Source of the DNA: Dipteronia dyeriana | Taxonomy: Eukaryota > Streptophyta > Magnoliopsida > Sapindales > Sapindaceae | Length of the DNA stretch: 64,000 nt | Direction: 5' to 3' | Assembly: GCA_032871835.1 (NCBI GenBank) | Contig: CM065298.1 | Coordinates: 95,541,891 to 95,605,890 of the forward strand | Part shown: positions 1-11,900 of the stretch, piece by piece | How the letters are laid out: each line of letters starts with the position of its first letter | How positions within the stretch are numbered: position 1 is the stretch's first letter | Translations under genes and position numbers: made by a program | The notes under the pieces: model-generated | What the model was told of the DNA's origin: nothing | The model's database searches: none | What the model saw: the letters and a program-made list of their open reading frames with translations, nothing else

Positions 1-2242
1 TGTGTATATATTTGTATAACATGGATATTGAACTTGAATTTAATCTTAAATCATTCTTGATTGAGTTCTGGTTATTTTGGTTACTCATACTATTGATTTC
101 AAGTTCAAAGTCAAAAGATACTACACTTTAAACTCATGTTTCATACATTGTCTTCGTCTTCGTTTATCGAGTCGAATTATTATTTTATGGGTTGAGTATC
201 TTATATACCCATGTCCATGTGAGAGTTATGGTTTGTAATCCGCAAGCAGATTCAAATTCCGAGTTCGGAGGCCAGAGAACGGTCGAAGAACGCGAAGGAA
301 GCGCGAGAGGAAAAGATTGCATCCAAGCAATCTTTCCGGAGATGGCGCGTGGCCATCTCGGAACAGAATGCTTGCTGCCTCGAGATGCCCACGTGCCATC
401 TCGGGCAGCATGCATTCTTGGGCTCTTAAGGGTGTTTTGGTCTTTTCATAATGCATTCTTATCCCTCTCATTTATAATCTCTTTTCCTCTCACATTTCAT
501 TCTAAGAAAAAATTCAAATCAAGTGTGCATAATTTTCTCTCTAAATTTTCTCACCTTCCAAACACCATAACTTCTTCATTTGAACTCTGATTTGAGTGAT
601 TCAAAGTTGAGAGTGTTCATATGTTCATCCTCCATCTTTTCTCCAAAGGTTTTGAGTTAATTATGCTGCAGTATTTGGTGTCTAATCATACAAAAACGGG
701 ACTGCACCTAGATCAACTAAGGTATTGATTTTCTCTCTAAGTTTTCTTTTAAAACTTGGTCAATTGCCTTGGGTTTTCTTCTTCTACATGTATTTTTATA
801 TTGTGAGTGTTTTGATTTGTGTTTTGAATACTTTCAAAGCTAGGTTGAAGTTCAACTGAAATCATACATGTTGAGTAAGGTTTTGATTTTGCCTATGTTA
901 TCACATGTTTGGGATTGTATTGTGCTAGCTTCGATTCTAGGACTATGATCTTTGATTGATTGATTTTGTGAAAAATAGTTCATCACATGTATTAGGCTCT
1001 CTTAGCCGAAATTCTCACATAATACATGTGCTTATGTTCTTTTTAGCTATTCATGTAATTTGTTGAATCTATGATTAGGACTATGCTTTAGAAATTATGC
1101 TTAGATCTATTTGATATTGTCATATGATTTTGGCATGTTTTAGGTTTTTGTGATTTAAACTTGATCTTGTGATTTGTTGATCATATCTTGTGATTCAAGT
1201 TTAGATATATGCATGAATCTAGTTTGTGATTAATGTTGATCATATCTTACATAATCTAGATTGACTACTCATGCATGATGAACTAGACTATATGTGATTT
1301 GTGCATTCATGCTCATGTCTAGTATTTTCCATAGGATGTTTTGATCATAGCATTCTATGTTTCGTGCTTGTTTGCGTTTTGCATTCATGATCACCTAGAT
1401 GCCTTGTGAGAAGGAAGTCTTGACAATATGTGTGAGACCTATGGTGTTGAGCAAGAAGTCTTGGCAAGAGGTGTGAAGCCTCAGATTGTCGAGCAAGAAA
1501 GTCTTGGCTAGAGGTGTGAAGCCTTGGATAGTCGAGCAAGAAGTCTTGCCTTGGGTTGTGAAGATCCAGATAAGGTGAGCAAGGAAGTCTTGGCTAGAGG
1601 TGTGAAGCCTTGGATAGTCGAGCAAGAAGTCTTGCCTAGAGTTGGGAGAACTCGGATAGGTGAGCAAGGAAGTCTTGACTAGATTCTGGAAGACTCGGAT
1701 AGTTGAGTAAGAAGTCTTGCCTTGGGTTGTGAAGATCCGGATAAGGCGAGCAAGGAAGTCTTGACAAGAGGTGTGAAGCCTCGGATTGTTGAGCATAGGG
1801 CGACAACTTCTAGAGTAGGATAGGAGGGTAGTTTCTAGGTGAAGAGGTCACTTGAGAGATTGTACTTGTCTTATCTACTAGTGGATTTTGTTTGCCGGTG
1901 GCTGCTAGCCCGTGGATATTTCCTCTTCGAAGGTTTACCACGTTATATCTTGTGTCAACTTTTCTCTATCCCTATCTCTCTAATATTTGTATTGTGGATA
2001 GAACTCTTTATGTATGTTGACTTCCTCTTTAAAATATAGATTATGTATGTGTTACAATTACTTGTTTGTATCACACTTGTGTTTATATATTGACTAATTG
2101 TCTTTAATTAATATATATATATTGTGATACAAGCAATCTAGAGGGACAACCTTTTGTTTGTTTCTAAGGGAGTCGAAAAAGGTGCCTAACCTATTCACCC
2201 CTCTAGGTTAGCCTTGAGCATTTAACCGTGATTGTATTTTCA
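1..2242 (+). repeat. CoA: SIRE-like Ty1/copia LTR, left end outside window
   Basis: Long terminal repeat of a copia element on the + strand. Its right end has the form seen in the other SIRE-like LTRs here: a 'ctattcacccctctagg' block (about 2191-2207), then a terminal TTTTCA at 2237-2242, followed at once by a primer-binding remnant. A TATA-like stretch (tttataat, about 471-478) follows a GC-rich segment (about 240-420), the same order as in CoB, CoC, CoD and CoF. A 43-bp minisatellite sits at 1405-1800. Small reading frames in it are not genes. The start of the LTR is not in view, so its length is unknown. The lineage is inferred from the LTR end and primer site, as no coding part of this copy survives. 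Confidence 0.7.
1405..1800. repeat. 43-bp tandem repeat (about 9 copies) inside CoA LTR
   Basis: The motif 'aagtcttg' recurs at about 1415, 1456, 1499, 1541, 1585, 1627, 1670, 1712 and 1756. The spacings (41, 43, 42, 44, 42, 43, 42, 44) suggest a 43-bp unit with partly dimeric structure. The variant starting 'aagtcttgccttggg' appears at 1541 and 1712, four units apart. The array is nearly free of stops on the minus strand over 133 codons, which follows from repetition and is not evidence of a protein. Confidence 0.85.
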
Positions 2243-2252
2243 ATTGGTATCA
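2243..2252 (+). promoter_or_regulatory. CoA truncated primer-binding site
   Basis: The bases attggtatca lie directly after the LTR end. The full plant copia site complementary to initiator Met tRNA is TGGTATCAGAGC; here it is cut after TGGTATCA. This shows that CoA was a 5' LTR facing right whose internal region has been lost. Confidence 0.7.
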
Positions 2253-2361
2253 TACTCTCTACATTTCCTTTTGTAGAAACAAACAAAAGTTTGGTATCCT
2301 AAAGTTGAAAATGCTCAATGAACCCTTCAAGGTTCATACTCTCTACATTTCCATTTGTAGA
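2250..2361. other. Scrambled filler junction between CoA and CoB
   Basis: Two oppositely oriented copia fragments meet here. Bases 2250-2277 repeat 2334-2361 (28 bp, one mismatch). Bases 2274-2289 (tagaaacaaacaaaag) are the exact reverse complement of 2151-2166 in the CoA LTR. The junction therefore holds short copies taken from both sides, one direct and one inverted, as expected of end joining with template switching. Confidence 0.7.
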
Positions 2362-3530
2362 GTGAGATGAAGAACTCTTATCAATAGTATCACTTGTTGC
2401 CATGATGGCATCATCAACATAAGTAGCTTCACCTATCTCACTCTTAGCTACTTTTTTATCTACACCCTTTTCAAGGTCACTACTTAAGGCTTTGTTGCCT
2501 TTTTCTATATCTTCCACAAAGGAGGCTCCAAAAGTCGTGTAGTTAAGAATAACCTCTTCATCACTTGAGAATCTTCTTCACTTCCACTCTCACTTGATGA
2601 GGCAGCCACCACTTTTTCTTTCTTCTTCTTCTTCGAATTTGCACACTCGGTGGCTATATGACCAAACCTACTACATTCATAGAATTGAATGCCTTTTCTT
2701 GAAGGATTCTCTTGCTTTGGCTCAATATTCTTCTTTGAGTCATTTTTGTGAAGTTTCATAAACTTCTTGAATTTTTTCACCATAAGAGCCATCTCCTCAT
2801 CTAAGTCATCCTTCTCCATCTTTACTTTGGATGTCTTCAAAGCTATGTTCTTTTTCATCTTAGGAGACGTAGGAGTAGAAGTCCACCTAGACTCATAGGC
2901 TAGAAGCCTTCCAATCACTTCACTCGGCTTCATAGTCTTGTAGTTGCTATTTTCTTCTAGTGCCGGCACCTTGGACTCAAATCTCTTGGGGAGTGACCTC
3001 ATGATCTTTTTCTTGATCCTTCTATCCGAATATGGGTCGCCTAGTTGATGAATTTGATTTACGATGTCCATCAACTTCACTTGGAAGTTATTAAAGCACT
3101 CGTCCTCTTCCATCCGAATTGTCTCAAATTGCATTTGAAGGACTTGAAGCTTGGAGTCCTTGACCACTTCGGTTCCTTCATGAGCCGTTTGTAGAATCTC
3201 CCAAGCCTTCTTTGCATACCTAGTATTTTGAACCAACTTGTATTGATTGTCATCCATGGCACACAAGATTGCATGCAAAGCCTTGTTGTTCCACTTGGAA
3301 GCTTCAAATTCTTGTGTGCTCCAATGAGACTTAGGCTTGAGAACTTCAACTCCATCATCTTTGGTCATCTTTGGAAGAATGTACCCATCTTTAACCGTCA
3401 TCAATGCATGGTCATCTATTTGACAAATATAAGACTCCATCTTGCCTTTCCATGAGGCATAATTATCACCTTTAAGCAAATGTGGTCTTATACTTGATGC
3501 TCTATCTTTGCTCATCCCAAGCTCACTCAT
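2299..3530 (-). pseudogene. gag: CoB gag, SIRE-like copia capsid protein (frameshifted, truncated)
   Basis: Structural Gag of a SIRE/Maximus-type copia element; it would form the particle that packages the RNA. I chose the ATG at 3530-3528 (start MSELGMSKD), which matches the start in CoC; an upstream in-frame ATG near 3614 lies in the leader. The N-terminal 'RPHLLKGDNYASWKGKME' segment and the 'FEASKWNNKALHAILCAMD' region are typical of copia-type gag. A zinc knuckle lies near 2640-2690, but its first Cys is Phe (FYECSRFGHIATEC), while CoC keeps CNEC. The frame is open to about 2560, then shifts and continues in another frame (EDIEKGNKALSSD...) to a stop at 2299. Downstream protease and pol are missing, cut by the junction with CoA. 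It is a non-functional relic. Confidence 0.85.
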
Positions 3531-3648
3531 AGTGTTTAGGTTAAATGAATGAGATGCAAATGTAAAGCACCACACAAGATGCAAATAACAAGAATGCACA
3601 AGCAAGACACACACAGAGCATGGATCACCTAAGTATATCTAGGCACCG

Positions 3649-3660
3649 GCTCTGATACCA
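3649..3660 (-). promoter_or_regulatory. CoB primer-binding site (initiator Met tRNA type)
   Basis: On the minus strand it reads TGGTATCAGAGC, two bases after the LTR end (…TTTCA). This is the classic plant copia minus-strand primer site, complementary to the 3' end of initiator Met tRNA, and it is intact. It fixes the element's orientation and the LTR boundary at 3663. Confidence 0.9.
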
Positions 3661-3662
3661 AT

Positions 3663-5486
3663 TGAAAGTTCCCTAAAAACGTGTGTGTCAATACCTAGAG
3701 GGGGGGGGGGGGGGGTGAATAGGTTTTAATCAAGTAAATTACCAATTTTTCTTGATTAGTCAATATTCAAAATTCACCCAATATAACAAACATACAACAT
3801 CAAGTGTAAGGTGCGGAATTATAAATAACACAAGATGTATACGTGGAAACCTTCCAAATGGGAAAAACCACGGGTTGTTAATTGCGCCAAACTCGGTCAT
3901 AGAAATCCAATAAATGAATAAAAGGTTACACCCTCAAGTGATTCTCGAACTCTCACTCTCGACAACCTCATGCTATGGACACCGCCACTCACCAATCTTG
4001 GTTCAGTCCCTAGAGATATCCCCTGATACACTACTCTTGGCGTGAACGCCTCCTACTCTACCCCCTTGGGCCTTTTACAGTGGCACCTGACCAATTGCTT
4101 GTCAACTCACCCTTGGTTGCAAGACTTCCCTTGCTTGTGCAACTTCACACCGAAGCCACAAGACTTAACCTCAATGAAGAGTCAAACACAACCTACGTGA
4201 ATATGATAAAATATTCAAACATGCAAGTAATACTAGGTAACACTAAATGCTTATCTAGGAATTTAAGAATGTCACTAAGTACAATTCCTAGATATCAATG
4301 TCTAAATGAATGTTCATAAAGACTTAACTAGATATAGTTATGCAACAATATATCCTAGTTATCAAACAAGGCCATTTCAACATAAGTTGTCATTAAACAT
4401 GGTAAGGACTATAATGCAATCATAAAATGCAATCAATGAGTCCAAAACAATATCTAAATGCAAAGCATAGAGATTTAGCTATAAGGGCAAAATGGTCACA
4501 AACCCTAGCTATCACAAAATATAAATCTCAACCAACAATCAACAACCCAATCATGTTATAAATGCAATTCAACATAAAAGCATACAATCAATAAGCAATA
4601 AATTCTATTTCTAGGTAAACATGGCATAGTAATGAAACAACTAGTTCTAGGACATGTAGAGATTACCTAGTCAATTAAAACACGAGGAATCCATGCTTAG
4701 AAGATGCAAGAAGATGTTGGATGCTCATGGATTGAAGATTGGTTGAGTAAAAATGGAGTTTTAGGACCTCTCTCACTCTTGGAGTCAATTTCTCTCTAAA
4801 AAAAAGCTTGGTGAGTAAAAACGGCTTCTTGGACTCACAAGGCTAAAGAGAAGAGAAGAGAACATATATATAATGTGCCCTACACGAAATGACATCGTTT
4901 TGGATAAGGGCAACTGATTCCCGTCATGACCACGGTGCTTGTCGCGGCCTAGGCAAGTGTCCAGACTGCTGTAGAGCGAGCGGTGCATCTCCTGGGAATC
5001 TCAGCTGTCTAGACCATGGTACAGGCAATGTCCAGACCGCGGTAGAGCTAGTGGTGCATCATTGGGAAAATCCGCTTGGGGGACCGATGTGCATGCAATG
5101 TGCACAGGCCACGGTAGCAGCATCGTGCAATACCTGGAGAACACCGTTGTGCATGCCGCGGTGGAGGCGATGCACTGAGAGCGGTCCCGGCTACGGTCAA
5201 GGGGAAAATCCTCTTCTAAGGGCAAACAAAATGCATCAAACACCCAAGCAAGAGTTATGGCAAAAAGGCACACAATTATGACAATTAAGCAATCATGTAA
5301 GATGATCAAAAACATGCATGAGAGTGTGTGTGTGCACTAAAACTCTTCAAACAAGGTTAAGCAAGTGATTTACCTTTTGAAGCTTGAGCAAGGTCTTGAG
5401 TAATGATGGACTAAACTACCCTTACATAATAATCCCCAAATGTGGTTGTCAACAAAATGAGCCAATCAAAAACTGAGGAACTTACA
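3663..5486 (-). repeat. CoB 5' LTR, SIRE-like (1.8 kb)
   Basis: On the minus strand the LTR runs from TGTAAGTTCC (5486 leftwards) to …AACTTTCA (3663). It matches CoC, CoD and CoF at both ends: the start block with 'GATTGGCTCATTTTG', and the end block with 'ACCTATTCACC' and 'CTCTAGGTATTGACAC'. A TATA-like run lies at about 4864-4872. A conserved motif (caaaacgatgtcatttc-like) lies just upstream of it at 4887-4902. GC-rich degenerate repeats cover about 4925-5210. A run of 16 G lies at 3700-3715 in the normally C-rich end block. The flank to the right is GyA's antisense ORF, so this is an insertion into GyA. Confidence 0.88.
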
Positions 5487-7840
5487 CCCTACTCCACTGT
5501 TGACCCCGACTCCCTCAATCGTTTAAGATCCAAGTACGGTATTCCTGGCAGCGTTTCTCTTGCCATCCCTTAGAAAGACTACGGCTTTTTTAACCTCTCA
5601 CGAGGGAATTCTTCCAATTCATATGGCGGCCCTTGACAGTGGGGTCAGGCTTCCTCTCCACCCTACACTACGGACGGCCTCAATGCTCTTCAACTAGCTC
5701 CTCTCCAATTGACGCCTGGCTTCTGAAGGCACCTAATCGGCTTCCTTATACTGTGGAGGGAGCAGTGTGAGCTCAGCAAGATTACCCGGGAGCCTGGAAC
5801 AGAGGAGTTGGCTTTCCTCTTCAAAATTGGGATTTTAGCCAGGGTCCCCCGAGATCAATTATATGCTAAAGCCAAGAACAAGCTTGACTTCATCATTCCT
5901 GGAGCTTCAAGGAAAGACCCAGCCTAGAAGGAGGAATGGATACTGGCCAGCGGTGACTAGGGGAGCTCGATCTTCATAGGTGGGCATGAGTCCAAGGTCC
6001 CTACGGCTTTCAATGACAAACCAGTATGGGATCGGGACTCCTTGCCCGCTGAATATGAAACGGTGTTGAGAGCAATCCTTGCCAAGAACTATTTAAATTT
6101 GAAGTATCCCACCGTTGATCCATTCGATTCCCATAGGGTGAATCAATATTTACCGATCTCCGATACGACCCGTCGTAAGTAATCTCAAGTCATTATGCTT
6201 TGTTATGTTAGCTGGCTTGCTTCTTACATATCTTTTTTTTTCCTTTTTTAATAGTTTTTGTTGTTGCTCTAGCTTCCCGTGAAACTCAGCAAGCTTGGAC
6301 TTCTCCTCCTCCTACTAGATTGTCTTGGGGGATCTTCTCGATTATCTCAGAGAAAAAGGGGCCTACCATTCCAGCTGCTGCTTCACCTGCTTCACATGCT
6401 TCAGTTCTCTCTCCTACTCAAGCAAGGTCCAAGATGGTTATCCTTGCGTCGCGGGTTTCCAAGGTGCTAAGCAAAGGAGGTCCTACCTCCGAGGTTGTTA
6501 ATACGACCACATCTACCCCTTCATCTGCATTTCCCGCTATAGTTAGAGCTTCTTTAGTCACATTACCCACTTTTTCGACAGACCCATCAGTGCCCCAATC
6601 AGTTCAGGCTACGTGGGTCCCGAAGCTGGTATTCCTGAGACTCCTCTTTCTAGCCCCCACTATTGATCGGGCTCGATCTACCTGGACATGGTTCTAAAGT
6701 AGTTCGTTGCGTCTTGCCTGAGTGGCGGGCTTTTCGGGATGGCTTCAATGCATATGGAAATCATGCTCACCAAGGGGTCTGCCCTCCTGACCGAGGTAGT
6801 CATCTCCTTTATTTTCCGTGATCGTGAGCTTTGAATGCTTTCTAACCTTTGTTTCATACTTTGCTGGCTTTCAAGTTTAATGTTGCAATGGGTCAACAGG
6901 TATCCCTTCTCCATGATCGGGCTGTCTACGCTGAAGCTAAAACTGAAAGGGTCATGAGAATTCTCGCGCAAGCTCGGTCTCTTGTAGAGGAGATGACTTC
7001 TAATCAAAATGGAGACTGAACTGAGCAATCTTCGTTATGACCATGAGAGGATGAGATGATCCTTTGACCAAGAAACCCTTAAGTCAGAACGGCGGGCAAG
7101 ACAGAGAGACTCTTGGAAGGTCGAAGCAAAGAAGCTGGATTCCGAGAATCAAGATATGCATGCCCGAAATGCCAAGCTCTAGGTCGAGGTGGACGCCTTC
7201 TTTAGCGAAGGATACTTCTATGCTTCCTACTAGGTTGCTGAAGCCCTTACCCTTCCCTTCGACTTGTCAATTATTGCTAACTAGGATATGGAGGAGATAT
7301 TACCCTAGGTCGTAGAGATGTCTCACCCCTTAGGTGATGATTTGGATTCCTCCACTGTGGCCGAAGCTGGGTAGCAACCAACTGGGCTAGACCTTCCTCT
7401 TCCTTATCTCGTCTTCCTAATGTCAGGTCCCGAAGAATCCTCGATGGGGGTTCTACCCATGGAACCAAAAAGAGATCTTACAGAAGCCCGAGGTCCCCCT
7501 AAGGTGGCTTCAAGGTAGGAGCCAGTAGGAGTGGAAATCATGCCAGAGTCAATGACTAACCTTCTTGATGTAGCCATACCTCCTAAGGTCATGGCGGTGG
7601 TCAATGAGGTCGTGGAGGAGGACCCAACTGGCCAATAAATCATTGAAGGGCATCCTCAGGGTGAGATGGCAGAGGTGGCAAACCAGGATGAGCGACCATC
7701 CGAAAGGGAAGGGGGGAGCGAGGTTCATCTTGAGGAGGGAGAAGCTAGAAGAAATCAGGAGGACGCAGAAGTTTGAACCCATCTTTCTGCAACTTGTTTT
7801 GAATGCCTGGAAAAGAGGGTGGGCACCTCATCTTTCCTCA
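5487..7840 (+). pseudogene. GyA antisense extra ORF, Transposase_28-like, broken
   Basis: An extra ORF of unknown function that Tat elements carry between pol and the 3' LTR, here on the strand opposite to pol. The sequence starts mid-protein at a 'TVDPDSLNRLRSKYGIP' segment because CoB cuts it. A domain like Pfam 'Putative gypsy type transposon' follows (GVRLPLHPTLR). Then comes an intron with GTAAGT at 6175 and TTTTTTAATAG ending at 6254 (80 bp). After it lie a Ser/Thr/Pro-rich linker, a helical segment (about 6895-7200) and an acidic Glu-rich C-terminus. Stops and frameshifts are frequent; a stop (TGA, 5724-5726) replaces a Trp kept in GyD. Despite the Pfam-style name it is not a DNA transposase with a visible catalytic triad. 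Confidence 0.75.
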
Positions 7841-8394
7841 TGATTGGTTATTATTCTTTTCCTTTTGTAGCCCGAATCCAGGGGTTGGGCTCCCTGTCTG
7901 ATTGCTGTAGCCTTACCGGGGGATAGGCTCCCCAATTCATTAATGGAATTTAACTTTAAATCTAGTTTTAATTGTGATTTCCATGTACATGCTTTATTTC
8001 TAATCTCCATCTAGGTTCAGCCTCTACAACAACCTGACTTAGCTCGGGGAAAAGTAGCAAGATAGGAGAACTGCTTAAGTGTGCAGGTAGATGGCTAGTT
8101 TGACGCTTGACATAAACTTGTAGCTTGGTGACTTTAGCCAATAGTCCCCTTTTTAGGTCGTAGACCTGTTACAGTAAGCAACCACGCATACCTAGAGAAT
8201 TAGCAACCAGTAATAACCGGGAAATCAGAGTTTAAGTAAAAAAGCCCTCCATCCTCGAGCCCATCTAGTTGTTTTATAGCCCGAATGAGGTACCAAGTAG
8301 AGAACAATCCAGCCCTCTCTTAGGCTAAGGATAGGGACAGGCTACCGCACTTTTAAAATTAAGTTTTTCTCGGGAGTTGTAACCCGATCAAAGC
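7841..8394. other. GyA spacer between antisense ORF and minisatellite
   Basis: Non-coding; it corresponds to similar spacers in the other gypsy copies. It holds an 'attaatggaattt' stretch (about 7940-7952) that could serve as a weak poly(A) signal for the antisense ORF. I see no gene in it. Confidence 0.5.
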
Positions 8395-8830
8395 ATCATG
8401 AGGGATTTTTAGCTATTTTCTGATTTCTAGATCTGGATGGAAACTATGCTCTTACACTCAGATCCTTCTTGGGGGTTGTAGCCTAACAAAGGTATCAAGA
8501 GAGCTATTTAGCTATTTCCTTGTTTCGAGATCTGGATGGCAACTATGCCCTTACATTCAGATCCTTCTTGGAGGTTGTAACCCGACCAAGGCATCAGGAG
8601 GGCTGTTTAGCTATCTCCTGGTCTTGAGATCTGGATAGCAACTATGCTCTTACACTCAGATCCTTCTTGGGGGTGGTAGCCTGACCAAGGCATCAAGAGG
8701 ACTGTATAGCTATTTCATGGTCTCGAGATCTGGATGACAACTATGCTCTTACACTCAGAACTATCTCGGCGGGGGGTAGTACCCGGCCAAGGCATCAAGA
8801 GTGGCGAGGGGGCTTCCCCGGCTAACCCCT
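8395..8830 (-). repeat. GyA 99-bp minisatellite
   Basis: The motif 'cagatccttcttggnggt' recurs at about 8460, 8560 and 8660, with a diverged unit near 8760, giving a period of 99-100 bp. The units match those of GyB, GyC, GyD and GyE at the same place, between the pol end and the antisense ORF. Confidence 0.85.
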
Positions 8831-8911
8831 GGTCTTGGAATGTCAAATTTTCCACGTAGACCCAAATAATTGTAGAACATAGTAGAAGATGAAGAAAACA
8901 AAAAACAGGCT

Positions 8912-8917
8912 TTATTG
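8912..8917 (-). terminator. GyA conserved poly(A) signal after pol
   Basis: TTTATT on the + strand is AATAAA in pol sense (atcaataaag context), 74 bp after the pol stop. The same motif and spacing occur in GyC, GyD and GyE, and the motif is also present in GyB. Confidence 0.6.
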
Positions 8918-8990
8918 ATAAAAGGGATGGAGTACATTATTGCTGAAGATTAAAAACTAAGTGGAGACAGGTTGCTCATGAGTCCCCTGT

Positions 8991-11900
8991 TCAAGGGTAG
9001 AATTTTCTTAAGTGATCTGCATTCCAAGTATGATCGATTAGTCGGCCATTCATGTCCTCGAGCTTGTATGCCCCATTACGGATCACCACTTTTACTAGGT
9101 ATGGACCTTTCCAGTTAGGCCCCAGGACCTCGTCTGACCTCTTCCTGGTATTCAAAGTTACTTTCCTGAGAACTAGGTCCCCTTCCTTAAAGTTTCGAGC
9201 TTTTACCCTTCTGTTAATTTACCTGGCAATTTTTCTCTAGTAAACCGCTACTTTCTCAACTGCTCGATCCTGCTTTTCTTTCAAGAGATCTAAGTTATTT
9301 CGGCGCTTATCCTCGTTGCTTTCTGGTTCAAAATGTTGGTCCTTAAAGGACGTCAGTTTGTGCTCGATATGAAGAACTGATTCAACCATGAAGGATAGAG
9401 AATAACGCGTTTCCCTGATTGCTGTTCTTTTCATGGTGCGGTACGTCCAGAGGACCTCGGGAAGCTCCTAAACCCATCTGCCTTTCTTCTACTGCAGCTT
9501 ATTCTTTAACATCCTCTTAATGGTTTTATTCGTGGATTCCACCAAACCATTGGTCTGGGGGTGGGATATAGAAGAAAATCTATGGTCAACTCCTAAGACC
9601 TCATTGATATCCTTGAACCGGGTATTGTCAAACTGCTTGCTGAGGTCGGCTACAATGACTAGAGAGGTCCCGAATCTGCAAACTATATTTTTCTTAATGA
9701 ATCTTGTTGTGTTTTCTTCCGATATCTGGGATAGTGGTCCGGCTTCGACCCATCTTGTTAAATAGTCAATTGCCACGATAACATGCTTGGCTTGACCAGG
9801 AGCTATGGGAAGCGGTCCGATCAAGTCAAATCCCCACAGAGCAAAGAGGTATGGTGAGCTAAGGGTTAACTACCGCTCTAGTGGGATGTGACTCAAGTTT
9901 GCGGTCTTCTAGCATGCTTCATAGGATCGTACTATGTTCTTTGTGTCTTGATGGATGGTTGGCCAATAATACCCCAGGCGGAGCACTTGGTATACCAGAG
10001 CCTCCCCTTAAGTGTGATTCCCGCATTCCCCCGAGTGGACCTCTCTCAATGCCCATTTGGCATCTTCCGGATGTAAACATCGAAGCAGAGGAAGGGACTT
10101 GCCCCTCTTATACAAGTAACCAACTACCAAGTAATACCAGACTGAGAGCCTCTTGATTTTCCTAGCTTGGCCAAGCTCTCCGGGAAGTCTCCCTTCTTGA
10201 AGATGATCAACTGTTGGGTCCATCGAGCATGGCTGTCGATCCTTGGTATAAGTCTCCTTTTCTGCCACTATGCTGGGTAGAGGAATCACTTGAAGACGGA
10301 CCCCTTGGGGTAAGGTCTGGCCACCATTTGTAGCTATATTGGCTAGGACATCAGCCCGCCGATTTTGTTGTTGAGGTACCTGCTCGATCTTAAATCCTTT
10401 AAACTTGCTCTTAAGCTGTTGGACTAGCTTCAGGTAGGCGATCATGTTATTCCTTTTTGCTTGATAATCCCTAGAAACTTTGTTGACTATAAGCAATGAG
10501 TCACTTCTGACCTGCAGTAATCGACCCCGAGCTACGCGGCCGCCCTTATCCCAGCTAAGTTTCATACTCTGCCTCATTGTTAGTGGCTTTGAATTCAAAT
10601 ATGAAACAGTAGCAGCACTCGGCCTTTTCTGGGTCAATTAAAACTATGCCAACTTTTCCTCCAGCTTGCCCGGAGGCTCCATCTATGTAAAAGATCCATG
10701 ATTTGCAGTCTTCCGGCCAGCTGTCAGATTCTGGAGTCTTCTCAAGGGCTGTGTTCGTCGCTGCAGAGGTCGCTTGGCCCGGTTGCATTGAGAGCTCTGC
10801 TACAAAGTCCGTCAGAGCCTGAGCTTTAGTTTTGGTTCTGGGATTTTACCTTAAATCAAACTGGGTGAGTTTCAGGGCCCACAAGACCAATCTTCCAGAT
10901 ATATTCGGCCTCTGTAAAAACTGGCGGAGAGGTTGGTACGTCACTACCGCCACTGAGTGAGCCTGAAAGTAGGGACAGAGCTTTTTTACCGAGGTCATCA
11001 AGGCATAAGTGAGCCTTTCCAAAAGGGTATAGTTCTTCTCAGTCTTGGTTAGAGCATGGCTTATGTAGTAGACATGCCGCTGGACAATATCCCTACATTG
11101 TTGACCAATGCCCCACTTACGGCGGTTTCTGAAATAACCAAGTGGATTTGAAGCTCTTCTCTAAGGCTTGGCTTAACCAGTAGCGGGGAGCTTGACATGT
11201 AATTTCTCAAGGCTTGAAAAGCTTGTTCACTCTCCTGGTCCCATTTCATGTTTCTTCACTACTTAATTACTTTGTAGAATGGGAGACACTTATCGGTAGA
11301 TCGAGAAATGAACCTGTTGAGCGCTGCTACCTTTCCAGTTAAGATTTGAACCTGTTTTAGCCATATGGAGGACTCTAGATCTAGGATTACCTTAATCTTA
11401 TCCGGGTTAGCCTCTTTGCCTCTCTTGTGGACCATAAAGCCAAGAAACTTCCCTGCGGTCACCTCAAAGGCGCACTTCAAAGGGTTCAATCTCATCGGGC
11501 TCTCCCTTAAGATCATAAAGGTTCTACGAAGGTCATCCAGATGGCCTTCCAAGGTTGATGACTTGGTGATCATGTCATCAATATACACTTCCATTGACCT
11601 TCCAATTTCAGGCTTGAATAACCGGTTGACAAACCGTTGATACGTAGCTCCTATATTTTTAAGCCCGAAAGGCATTACCTTGTAGCAATATAGACCCCGT
11701 CCGGTTATGAAACTGTTTTTTTCTTGGTCGACTGGGTGCATCATAATTTGGTTATACCCTGAAAATGTGTCCATGAAGCTTAGGAGCTTGTTTTCGGAGG
11801 TGGAATCGACTAGCTGATCAATTTTTGGTAGAGGAAAACTGTCTTTCGGGCATGCCCGATTGAGGTCGGTATAATCGATGCACTTTTACCACTTTTCATT

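Larger units (their letters stand above)
2299..5486 (-). mobile_element. CoB: truncated SIRE-like Ty1/copia retrotransposon
   Basis: A 5' LTR, primer site and gag of one minus-strand element. Protease, integrase, RT, RNase H and the 3' LTR are absent. The element was inserted into the antisense ORF of GyA; the ORF's reading frame starts abruptly at 5487, and its N-terminal part is not found left of CoB. The left end was destroyed by a rearrangement that fused it to CoA, so its target duplication cannot be tested. Confidence 0.85.

Noticed and set aside
192..590. A 132-codon open frame near the left end
   Set aside because: It lies in the CoA LTR, shows no domain and overlaps other frames of similar length. 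Chance frame.
1395..1796. A 133-codon frame with repeated 'SCQDFL' units
   Set aside because: It is a by-product of the 43-bp tandem repeat; units vary in length and are not multiples of three.
4925..5210. A structured RNA or CpG-island promoter of a host gene in the GC-rich segment
   Set aside because: It sits inside the CoB LTR, and CoD has related sequence at the same place.
5487..7840. A host gene with several exons on the + strand
   Set aside because: The same gene and intron recur in four other copies at the same place in gypsy elements, so it belongs to the element.
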